Source: Citrobacter sp. Res13-Sevr-PEB04-36
GTDB taxonomy: Bacteria > Pseudomonadota > Gammaproteobacteria > Enterobacterales > Enterobacteriaceae
DNA length: 48,270 nucleotides
Assembly: GCF_015672735.1 (NCBI RefSeq)
Contig: NZ_JADABY010000064.1
Coordinates: 1 to 48,270 of the forward strand
Direction of reading: 5' to 3'
The notes beneath the pieces were generated by a model. It was not told the origin of the DNA, did not search any database, and saw nothing but the letters and a program-made list of their open reading frames with translations. Shown here in pieces: positions 29,908 to 37,178 of the stretch; positions within the stretch are counted from its first letter, which is position 1; each line of letters starts with the position of its first letter. The translations under genes were made by a program, and so were the position numbers.

Positions 29908-29968
29908 GCCGGATAAGGCGTTAACGCGCCCTCCGGCATCGTGCCCGGTGGCGCGGTGCTTACCGGGC
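29908..29968. repeat. Pair of REP units (BIME) between nepI and the porin gene
   Basis: Unit one (29908-29937) begins GCCGGATAAGGCG and ends CTCCGGC. Unit two (29943-29968) begins GCCCGGTGGCG and ends TTACCGGGC. They separate two convergent genes and probably serve as shared 3' ends. Confidence 0.82.
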
Positions 29969-29998
29969 TACGTGACTACGACGATGCACGATCCCTTA

Positions 29999-31375
29999 TC
30001 AGAACCACGCTTCCCACATCGCGCCGAGGTTGAAGTCGTCCAGGGTTTCGTCTTTCGTACCGTTGACGCGCGCAGTGCGGTCGTTGTCCACCTTGCCGCC
30101 TGTCACGTAGAAGCGCAGCATGGGGCGGAATTCGGGTCCCATGGCGATTGACATGTTCTGCGACAACGTCAGCTTCCAGCCGCTGTTATCCCCGCCGTTG
30201 TCGTAATCAACCCGCTGATAGCCCGCTTCCAGCCAGGTGGAGTGAACGTCGTTCCAGAAGTACATCGGGCGTACAATCGCGCCGTAGTTCTTACGGTTAT
30301 CACTTTTATCTGCGCTGTTGTCGTAGTCATGGAACGCCAGCAGGTATTCCACCTGCGCCTGGCGGGTAAACTTATGGCTCCCCTCGAAGCTGGCGTAAAC
30401 CGTGGTCAGGTCGTCGGTTTTGTTGTAGACGCTGTTGTCTGAGTTATCCGAATAACGGGCGATTACCTTGTTCACGCCGCTGTCGTTGGTGTGGCTCAGC
30501 ACAAAAGCGCCCTGCCAGGCTTTGAGTCGGTCATCGCTCTCGACGGCTTTGGAGTCAAAACCGTAGTTGGCGTAGATCTCCAGGTCCAGCGGGCCAACCT
30601 TCATATTGTGGATTTTTGACGTCACCGCATAGTTACCTTTGTCACCGGTGCCGGAGCCGCCGGTACAGGTAATGCGTGAAGGGTTGGCTTCGTCTTCCAT
30701 GACTTCCGGGCTGCACGATTCGACGGCGGCAACGGTGGCGACATCAAACTGTACGCCGCCAATGTCGAAGTTCTTCACCCCGGCACCCTGGCCGTCGTGG
30801 TTCATCCAGAAGTAGTCGTTGATGCCCTGTTGTGGACGCTGATGGAAGTCGCGGCCGGCCCAGATGTAGGCGTTCGGATTGGACTCCAGCACGTTGGTTA
30901 CGCCCGCGTAGGCTTTTTTGAGGTTAACTTCATCGCCCCAGTGGTCAATCATTACGTTGATATCCCAGATTGCGCCGTTGTCGCTTTTGAACGCTTTGGA
31001 TAGCTGGAATTCGCCGCCGTTGCCTTCGTTGCCCAGACGACCAATCGCAGATGCACCGTTGTAGGACCCGTCAACGCCAACGTATTTCTGATCGCCACTC
31101 TGGAAGTGCGCGCCGTAACGGGCGTAGCCGCTGAACTTCACGCCGAACGGTATTGCCATATCCGGTGACTGCGCTGCGCTTTGCGGTTCGTTAATCACAT
31201 CGGTTTTCTTCGCCACGGCAGCGTCCATTTTCGCCTGGCGCTCCGCCAGCGCTTTATCGACGGCTTTGGCGACGATGGCGTCGATTTGTTCCTGCGTAAA
31301 TTCCTGTGCGAGGACAGAAATTGGGCACAGCGCGGCCACGACCGCCATGGCTAATGGAAGTTTTTTTATGTTCAT
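29999..31375 (-). CDS. LamB/BglH-type carbohydrate porin
   Basis: A 458-residue outer-membrane protein from ATG 31375 (MNIKKLPLAMAVVAALCPISVLA, signal peptide cleaved before QEFTQ). A charged, coiled-coil-like stretch follows at about 25-65, as in ScrY/BglH-type porins. The remainder is a beta-barrel beginning FSGYARYGAHF and ending in the outer-membrane signature DFNLGAMWEAWF with a terminal Phe. It is maltoporin-like and most like BglH. It closes the beta-glucoside operon and would let aryl-beta-glucosides or cellobiose through the outer membrane. A 207-base AT-rich gap separates it from the EIIA gene. Confidence 0.88.
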   Translation of the reverse strand: MNIKKLPLAMAVVAALCPISVLAQEFTQEQIDAIVAKAVDKALAERQAKMDAAVAKKTDVINEPQSAAQSPDMAIPFGVKFSGYARYGAHFQSGDQKYVGVDGSYNGASAIGRLGNEGNGGEFQLSKAFKSDNGAIWDINVMIDHWGDEVNLKKAYAGVTNVLESNPNAYIWAGRDFHQRPQQGINDYFWMNHDGQGAGVKNFDIGGVQFDVATVAAVESCSPEVMEDEANPSRITCTGGSGTGDKGNYAVTSKIHNMKVGPLDLEIYANYGFDSKAVESDDRLKAWQGAFVLSHTNDSGVNKVIARYSDNSDNSVYNKTDDLTTVYASFEGSHKFTRQAQVEYLLAFHDYDNSADKSDNRKNYGAIVRPMYFWNDVHSTWLEAGYQRVDYDNGGDNSGWKLTLSQNMSIAMGPEFRPMLRFYVTGGKVDNDRTARVNGTKDETLDDFNLGAMWEAWF

Positions 31376-31582
31376 GGTTATCTCATTTGACACTTAACCC
31401 TTCAGGTTGCCATTGGCATTCTGAATAAGCGTGTGTATTCATTTATTTTAAGATAATAACCATCCCGTCTCGGTTGAATTTGCTATCACCAAAACAAGTT
31501 GATTTGTTTATTGTATTAATGGGTACAGAAATAATTTATTTAATCGTAATAAATACTCCGTTCAGAAAGTGTTATTTAGAAA

Positions 31583-31885
31583 CTAACGTTGATACAGATG
31601 AATAATTTCTTCTGACAGTTCGCGGGCTAATAGCGACGTCATTAAGTGGTCCTGCGCATGCACCATAATTAATGTCATCGGTTGCCGGGCTTCCCCGGCG
31701 TCCTGTTCGATCAATTTGGTTTGCATGTGGTGAGCCTGACGGGCATAGCCGTCAGCCTCACGAAGCAGGCTTTTCGCTTCGTCAATGTTCCCGGCGCGCG
31801 CAGCGTGCAGCGCTTCGAAACACAGGCTGCGTGACTGCCCGGCATTGACGATGATTTCCATTACTGCTTCTTCTAATGCAATCAT
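31583..31885 (-). CDS. PTS lactose/cellobiose-family EIIA component
   Basis: The 100-residue product is a three-helix-bundle EIIA of the lactose/chitobiose family (CelC/ChbA-like). The phospho-accepting His is visible in LIMVHAQDHLMTS near residue 75. It receives phosphate from HPr and passes it to the EIIB encoded at 34645-34959. It lies 12 bases downstream of the phospho-beta-glucosidase gene. Confidence 0.92.
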   Translation of the reverse strand: MIALEEAVMEIIVNAGQSRSLCFEALHAARAGNIDEAKSLLREADGYARQAHHMQTKLIEQDAGEARQPMTLIMVHAQDHLMTSLLARELSEEIIHLYQR

Positions 31886-31897
31886 GATGCTCTCTTT

Positions 31898-33280
31898 TTA
31901 ATCGAATCCATTATTGGCGGCAGTTTTCGCAAACCACTCGCCGCTCTTTTTCACGGTACGTTTTTGCGTGGCTAAATCTAACTGGACAAAACCGTAGCGG
32001 TTTTTATATCCGTTGAGCCATGACCAGTTATCAATAAAGGTCCACATATGGTAGCCAAGACAATGGCAGCCTTCGCTAATACCTTTATGCAGCCATTTAA
32101 GATGTTGCGAGACAAACTCAATACGGTAACTGTCGTTAATCTGATCGTTCTGAATAAAACGCTGCTCGTTTTCTACGCCCATGCCGTTTTCAGAAATAAA
32201 ACAGCGCGGGTTACCATAATTATCACGTAGATTAGTAATAATATCGTAAATACCCGGCTCATAGATTTCCCAGCCACGGTACGGGTTCATTTTACGTCCC
32301 GGCATTTCGTAATAATCAAACAATGACTCTGGCATAAACGGCGCGTCAGGATTGACGGCGCTATCGCGGCATTTCACCCGGCGCGGTTGGTAGTAGTTAA
32401 TACCCAACAGGTCGATTTTACCCTCGGCTATTAGCTGGCTGTCGCCGGGCTGGCAGGCCGGTAGCTGATTGTACTGTTTTAACAGTTCCACCAGGTCTGC
32501 CGGATATTCGCCTTTTAATACCGGATCGAGGAAGCTGCGATTAAACAGCAGATCCGCATGGTGTGCGGCTTTCACATCTGCCGGATTTTGCGAGCGCGGA
32601 TAAGACGGCGTTAAATTCAGCACCACGCCGATTTCACCGTCATAGTTGCCAGCGCGATACGCTCGGACCGCCGTCGAATGCGCCAGTACGGTGTGGTAGG
32701 CCACGGTTGCCGCACGTTTGAAATCCACCACGTTCGGGTAGTGGAAGTCATACAAATAACCGCCTTCTACCGGGACAATCGGTTCGTTGAAGGTGAACCA
32801 GTGCTTCACCCGATTGCCGAACAATGTAAAACATGTCTGGGCGTAGCGGCCAAAGGCTTCCACAACTTCACGATTTTCCCAGCCGCCTTTTTCCTGCATC
32901 ACCATCGGCATATCGAAGTGGAACAGGGTGATAAAGGGCGTAATGCCCTGCGCCAGCAGCTCGTCGATAACATTATTATAGAAATCGACCGCTTCAGGAT
33001 TGACCTCGCCGGTACCATCCGGGATCAGGCGCGACCAGCTCAAGGACGTACGGAAGCTGTTGTGCTTCAACTGCTTTAACAGCGCGATGTCCTGTTTCCA
33101 GTGTTGGTAAAAACCGGACGTATCTGCCGGGCCAACCCCCTGATGGAAACGACCCGGCTGACGCTCGAACCACACGTCCCATGTGGTCTGGCTTTTACCG
33201 CCGTTCAGGCTATCCCCTTCGGTTTGTAGCGCTGAGCAGGCACTGCCCCACCAGAAATTTTCAGGAAAACGGTATCTCAT
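31898..33280 (-). CDS. 6-phospho-beta-glucosidase (GH1)
   Basis: A 460-residue family 1 glycosidase. The N-terminal signature FPENFWWGSACSALQTEG is present. The acid/base Glu lies in WFTFNEPIV, and the nucleophile Glu in CFISENGMG. The C-terminal tryptophan/lysine region (FIDNWSWLNGYKNRYG) fits enzymes acting on phosphorylated sugars. It hydrolyses the 6-phospho-beta-glucosides made by the PTS to glucose 6-phosphate and glucose or an aglycone. I start at ATG 33280, eight bases behind AAGGAG; an upstream ATG at 33301 overlaps the EIIC stop and lacks a ribosome site. Confidence 0.93.
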   Translation of the reverse strand: MRYRFPENFWWGSACSALQTEGDSLNGGKSQTTWDVWFERQPGRFHQGVGPADTSGFYQHWKQDIALLKQLKHNSFRTSLSWSRLIPDGTGEVNPEAVDFYNNVIDELLAQGITPFITLFHFDMPMVMQEKGGWENREVVEAFGRYAQTCFTLFGNRVKHWFTFNEPIVPVEGGYLYDFHYPNVVDFKRAATVAYHTVLAHSTAVRAYRAGNYDGEIGVVLNLTPSYPRSQNPADVKAAHHADLLFNRSFLDPVLKGEYPADLVELLKQYNQLPACQPGDSQLIAEGKIDLLGINYYQPRRVKCRDSAVNPDAPFMPESLFDYYEMPGRKMNPYRGWEIYEPGIYDIITNLRDNYGNPRCFISENGMGVENEQRFIQNDQINDSYRIEFVSQHLKWLHKGISEGCHCLGYHMWTFIDNWSWLNGYKNRYGFVQLDLATQKRTVKKSGEWFAKTAANNGFD

Positions 33281-33300
33281 TGTTCTGACTCCTTGATTCA

Positions 33301-34632
33301 TTATGAGTTGCTACGGGCAGCGTTCGCCACGGAGACGGCATCCTGGGCTTTTTGCTCTGCGGATTTCATCAAAGAACGTTCGTACGCACGCAGGAAAGGC
33401 AGGTACATCAGCGCCGACATTGCCATGCAGATAAAGCACATCACCACCGGACTTAATGCCCAGTTCGCGGCCCAGGATGCCCCAATTGGCGCAGGCGTGG
33501 TCCACGGAGTTAACGACACGACCTGGGCTATCCAGCCAAGCTTGGTGGCGCTATAAGCCAGCACCGCATTGACCAGCGGAACGCAGACGAACGGGATGAA
33601 CAGCATCGGGTTCATGATGATCGGCGCACCAAACAGAATAGGCTCATTGATGTTAAAGAAACTAGGCACAATTCCCATTTTACCGATGGTGCGCAGGTGG
33701 GCGACGCGGCTGCGCAGTAGCAGGAACGCAAGCGGTAAGGTTGAGCCCACGCCGCCAATCAGCAGGTAGTGATCCCAGAAACCTTGCAGATAAACGTGCG
33801 GCAGCGCCGCGCCTGCCGCCAGTGCCGCCTGGTTAGCGGACAGGTTTGCCATCCAGAATGGGTTCATGATGCCGGTGACAATCAGCGCGCCGTGAATTCC
33901 CGCAAACCAGAAAATCTGGCACAGCAGGACGGAAAGCAGAATCGCCGGCAGGGAGTCAGAGGCGGAAACCAGCGGTTCCAGCAGGTGCATAATCGCCTGT
34001 GGAATAATCATCCCGGTTTGCGCTTCGATGAACAGGTTGAGCGGATGCAGGGTGGCAATCACCACCAGAACCGGTATCAGGATCTCAAATGAACGCGCAA
34101 CACCGGTCGGCACTTCTTTCGGCAGGCGGATCGTCACGTTGTTTTGCTTCAGCCAGGCATACACCCGGGTGGAGTAAATGGCGGTAATCAGGGCGGTAAA
34201 GATCCCCTGACCGGAAAGGTACTGCGTCGAGATTTTTCCGTCGGCATAAGGCGCTGCAACCAGCAAAAACGCCATAAAGGCCAACAACCCGGACATGATC
34301 GGGTCGAGATTAAACTGGCGCCTAAGGCTGGCGCCAATGCCAACGGAGATGAAGAACGTCATAACACCCATGCTGAGGTTAAACGGCAGCATCAACTGTT
34401 CACGGTAGGTGGCAGAAAAGTCGAGCCAGCCACGGGCAAAGCTGTTGGTGGTTTCGGCAGAGAACGGAGGGAAAATAAACACCAGCATGAACGAGCCGAT
34501 GATCATAAACGGCAGCGCCGCCGTAAAACCGTCACGAATCGCAATCACATACTTTTGCTGCCCCAGTTTTCCGGCGAGCGGGGTGATGGATTGTTCAATG
34601 ACGGCAACCATTGACTGATATAACGAACTCAT
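33301..34632 (-). CDS. PTS cellobiose-family EIIC permease
   Basis: A 443-residue membrane protein with about ten helices, of the lactose/cellobiose EIIC family (CelB/ChbC-like). The start MSSLYQSMVAVIEQSITPLAGKLGQQKYV and the segment INEPILFGAPIIMNP (sugar-binding loop with Glu) are characteristic. It transports and, with EIIB, phosphorylates beta-glucosides such as cellobiose. It begins 12 bases after the EIIB stop; the glucosidase starts 20 bases after its own stop. Confidence 0.93.
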   Translation of the reverse strand: MSSLYQSMVAVIEQSITPLAGKLGQQKYVIAIRDGFTAALPFMIIGSFMLVFIFPPFSAETTNSFARGWLDFSATYREQLMLPFNLSMGVMTFFISVGIGASLRRQFNLDPIMSGLLAFMAFLLVAAPYADGKISTQYLSGQGIFTALITAIYSTRVYAWLKQNNVTIRLPKEVPTGVARSFEILIPVLVVIATLHPLNLFIEAQTGMIIPQAIMHLLEPLVSASDSLPAILLSVLLCQIFWFAGIHGALIVTGIMNPFWMANLSANQAALAAGAALPHVYLQGFWDHYLLIGGVGSTLPLAFLLLRSRVAHLRTIGKMGIVPSFFNINEPILFGAPIIMNPMLFIPFVCVPLVNAVLAYSATKLGWIAQVVSLTPWTTPAPIGASWAANWALSPVVMCFICMAMSALMYLPFLRAYERSLMKSAEQKAQDAVSVANAARSNS

Positions 34633-34644
34633 ATTGATACCTTT

Positions 34645-34959
34645 CTAGTGTGTCGCTTCAATCAGCGACAGGGCATAATCCAGCACTTTGTCACCGCGTT
34701 GCATACCGTAATCCATCATATCTATGGCTTTTACGGGTACACCCTGGGTGGCAGCCTTTTCTGAGAGCGTAGTAAGCATGTACTTTACCTGGGGGCCGAG
34801 CAGCACCACCTGATAATTTGGAAACTGTGTGTCAAATTCGGCAACACCGTATGCATCAATCTTCACGGGCAACCCGCGCGTTTCCGCTTCTTCAACCATT
34901 TTGCGAACCAGCATGCTGGTGGACATCCCTGCAGAGCAACACAACATAATCCTGAACAT
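34645..34959 (-). CDS. PTS lactose/cellobiose-family EIIB component
   Basis: A 104-residue phosphotransfer domain with the catalytic cysteine in the P-loop-like FRIMLCCSAGMSTSMLV (Cys7 or Cys8). This is typical of the lactose/chitobiose EIIB family. I start at ATG 34959; the longer open frame to 35061 has an unrelated extension that overlaps the operator region. It is the first gene of the operon, downstream of the divergent promoter region shared with the LacI-type regulator. Confidence 0.92.
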   Translation of the reverse strand: MFRIMLCCSAGMSTSMLVRKMVEEAETRGLPVKIDAYGVAEFDTQFPNYQVVLLGPQVKYMLTTLSEKAATQGVPVKAIDMMDYGMQRGDKVLDYALSLIEATH

Positions 34960-35014
34960 GGTGAACCATCCTTTAAATGTAAGAACATATTGCGAGTTTG
35001 ATTTGATATCATAC

Positions 35015-35028
35015 GGAAACCGGTTTCC
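35015..35028. promoter_or_regulatory. LacI-family operator 1 (perfect palindrome)
   Basis: GGAAACCGGTTTCC is a perfect 14-base palindrome with the central CG typical of LacI/GalR sites. It lies 56 bases upstream of the EIIB start, where it would cover or flank the operon promoter. Confidence 0.82.
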
Positions 35029-35137
35029 ATTCGTCGCAAACAGAACTGTGACGGCCATCAAGATCTTATTGTTATAAGGCTTATTATTGGAGTCTGGATC
35101 ACGAAATTCGGTGGTTTTATCTCTTTTTGAGTCAAAA

Positions 35138-35154
35138 TGGAAAATCGGTTTCCA
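35138..35154. promoter_or_regulatory. LacI-family operator 2
   Basis: TGGAAAATCGGTTTCCA has the same half-sites (GGAAA and TTTCC) as operator 1, with one extra central base. It lies about 100 bases before the regulator start and about 125 bases from operator 1. A further half-site (CGGAAAC) follows at 35162. Two sites at this distance suit DNA looping or separate control of both transcripts. Confidence 0.7.
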
Positions 35155-35251
35155 TGAAAAACGGAAACAGATATACTGCGAGTGGCGATTATTTAAGCCA
35201 GTGTTAAATACAGGAAGGAAAGGGCCGGGCAGGTCCTGTCAGGGGAGAATG

Positions 35252-36199
35252 ATGTCTACTATCAACGATGTATCGCGTCTGGCTGGTGTATCAAAGGCCA
35301 CGGTGTCACGCGTGTTGAGCGGTTCACGTGGTGTTAAGGAGGCCAGTCGTCTTGCCGTGTTGAAAGCGGTGGATGAACTGAACTATCGCCCTAACGTGAT
35401 TGCGCAGTCGCTGCTGAGTCAGTCCACCGGCTGTATTGGGGTGATTTGCGCGCAGGATAACATTAACCAGACCACCGGCTATCTCTACGCGCTGGAAAAA
35501 CACCTTAGCCAGCATCAAAAACATCTGCTGCTGCGTTTTGCCAATAGCAAAGCGGAAGTGATGAACGCCCTCGATGAGTTAAGCTGCGGGTTGTGCGATG
35601 ACGTATTGATTATTGGCGCGCGTTTCCCGCTGAGTATCAGTCAGGAGAATGTCATTCTGGTGGATTGCCTGGATTCCGGCGATGACGTCAACAGCATTCA
35701 GTTTGATCACGCGTTCGCTACCGAAACAGCCTGTAACTACCTGATAAGCCAGAACCGTCGCCAGATTGCGTTGATTCATCCGGACGGCATGGGGTTCTCG
35801 GATCAGGTGCTGCTGGGCTACAAGCATGCGCTGGAAAAAAACTTCCTGCCGTTTAACCGCAATCTGGTGTTTATGGAGGCCACGTCGTCCTCCGTGGCAT
35901 TACAGGAGCTGCTCAATAACGCGTCAACGCTCAATTTTAACGCGCTGTTGGTGGCCGACGAGCAACAGGCTCAGCGAGTTATCCCGCAGCTGCTGGCGTT
36001 TAATAAATCGGTGCCGGGAGACATAATGGTCTTTAGTCTGGCCGGGTCGCTGCATTTGCCGGGCATTCCGACTATCCCGGCCATTGAGTATTCAATGGAT
36101 GCGATGGCGGCACGCATCGTCAGCTGGCTGAACGAGAAAACCCAGAACGTGCTGGGTTCATACGTGCTGCGCGGCGACCTCATTATTCCTCAACGTTAG
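35252..36199 (+). CDS. LacI-family regulator of the beta-glucoside operon
   Basis: A 315-residue LacI/GalR-type regulator. The N-terminal helix-turn-helix and hinge are clear (TINDVSRLAGVSKATVSRVL, then NYRPNVIAQSL). A periplasmic-binding-protein-like effector domain follows (about 62-310). I start at ATG 35252, just behind AGGGGAG; an adjacent ATG at 35249 is possible, and a frame reaching 35087 runs through operator 2 with no matching protein. It is divergent from the PTS operon, which it presumably represses until the inducing (phospho)sugar appears. It is not BglG-like, so control is by repression and not antitermination. Confidence 0.92.
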   Translation: MSTINDVSRLAGVSKATVSRVLSGSRGVKEASRLAVLKAVDELNYRPNVIAQSLLSQSTGCIGVICAQDNINQTTGYLYALEKHLSQHQKHLLLRFANSKAEVMNALDELSCGLCDDVLIIGARFPLSISQENVILVDCLDSGDDVNSIQFDHAFATETACNYLISQNRRQIALIHPDGMGFSDQVLLGYKHALEKNFLPFNRNLVFMEATSSSVALQELLNNASTLNFNALLVADEQQAQRVIPQLLAFNKSVPGDIMVFSLAGSLHLPGIPTIPAIEYSMDAMAARIVSWLNEKTQNVLGSYVLRGDLIIPQR

Positions 36200-36235
36200 C
36201 CGAAATAATCAGGCGCGAAGCAATTCGTTTCGTGC

Positions 36236-36529
36236 CTAGAGATCAGGGCATTCAATCTTGCCAAGTGCATCCCAGTAGTTATTCTGATTACTCCTTTGTA
36301 TTGCCAAAATGGCCTCGCGGATATGCTGCTGATTACGTGTATCGGCCATAATCGTTTTTTCCCATACTTCATCTGACGGCGACCCCTGCGGAGTACAAAT
36401 TTTTCGCAAGTCCTTCAATACAGTATTTTTTTCGTGAACTGCCTGTAGAGAACCGTAAGCCGAGTCGGCCTGCGCCAGACCCGGCAGCGTGAAAAGGACG
36501 GCAATAATCGGAAAAACGGCTCGTTTCAT
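36236..36529 (-). CDS. yicS: Small exported protein YicS
   Basis: A 97-residue protein with a signal peptide (MKRAVFPIIAVLFTLPGLAQA) and a conserved mature part (LRKICTPQGSPSDEVWEKTI, KIECPDL) with two cysteines that could form a disulfide. It matches E. coli YicS, whose function is unknown but which is expected in the periplasm. In E. coli it lies next to nepI; here the beta-glucoside island separates the two. Confidence 0.9.
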   Translation of the reverse strand: MKRAVFPIIAVLFTLPGLAQADSAYGSLQAVHEKNTVLKDLRKICTPQGSPSDEVWEKTIMADTRNQQHIREAILAIQRSNQNNYWDALGKIECPDL

Positions 36530-36658
36530 GATAATAATCCTTGTTGTCGATGCGCATCATCTCAAGAGTAAGTGTAGACGCCATAAGGCTCACTCATCTG
36601 CCTGTGTTAATGTCTAAAATTAAATCAGCCAGAAGTTTTAGTTTTTCAGGAGGATAGA

Positions 36659-37075
36659 ATGCAGATACAGATTACGGATACGGTTACCGAAGACGATCAA
36701 AATGCGCTGCTTACCGGATTGCGGGCTTACAATCTGCAGTTCCTGAAAACGACCAATTTCGGCGATTTGGCGGTCTACTGGCGCAATGAACACCATGAAA
36801 TACAGGGTGGGCTGATCGGTAAAATCAAAGGTGAATGGCTGTGTATCGAGTTTTTATGGATGCATGAATCCCTGCGTAAAGGGGGTTATGGCACAAAATT
36901 GATACAGGCGGCAGAACAGACGGCTCGCGAGAGGGGATGTCTGCACGCATTGGTTGATACTCTGAGTTTTCAGGCATTGCCGTTTTATCAAAAGAATGGC
37001 TACCAGCTGCAATTAACCCTCGAAAACTTTCCGGAACAAGGTGCCGCACGCCACTATTTATCGAAAATGTTTTGA
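36659..37075 (+). CDS. GNAT-family N-acetyltransferase
   Basis: A 138-residue single-domain GNAT protein. The acetyl-CoA pyrophosphate-binding motif lies in LRKGGYGTKLIQAAE (about residues 75-89), and the late motif FYQKNGYQ is also present. A perfect AGGAGG stands seven bases before the ATG. The substrate is unknown; it could be a small-molecule or protein acetyltransferase. It stands alone between yicS and dgaR. Confidence 0.85.
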   Translation: MQIQITDTVTEDDQNALLTGLRAYNLQFLKTTNFGDLAVYWRNEHHEIQGGLIGKIKGEWLCIEFLWMHESLRKGGYGTKLIQAAEQTARERGCLHALVDTLSFQALPFYQKNGYQLQLTLENFPEQGAARHYLSKMF

Positions 37076-37178
37076 TGACCGGGAGTGTTGGCCGTAACGT
37101 CTGGATGTCGCCTCACTTTCTTGCACAGCAGAATAGTGTATGTTCTGAACAATCATTTATTTCTTAAGCGGTAAAGAG

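Noticed and set aside
35087-35251. N-terminal extension of the LacI-type regulator
   Set aside because: The extension passes through operator 2. LacI-family proteins begin directly with the helix-turn-helix, and AGGGGAG stands before ATG 35252.
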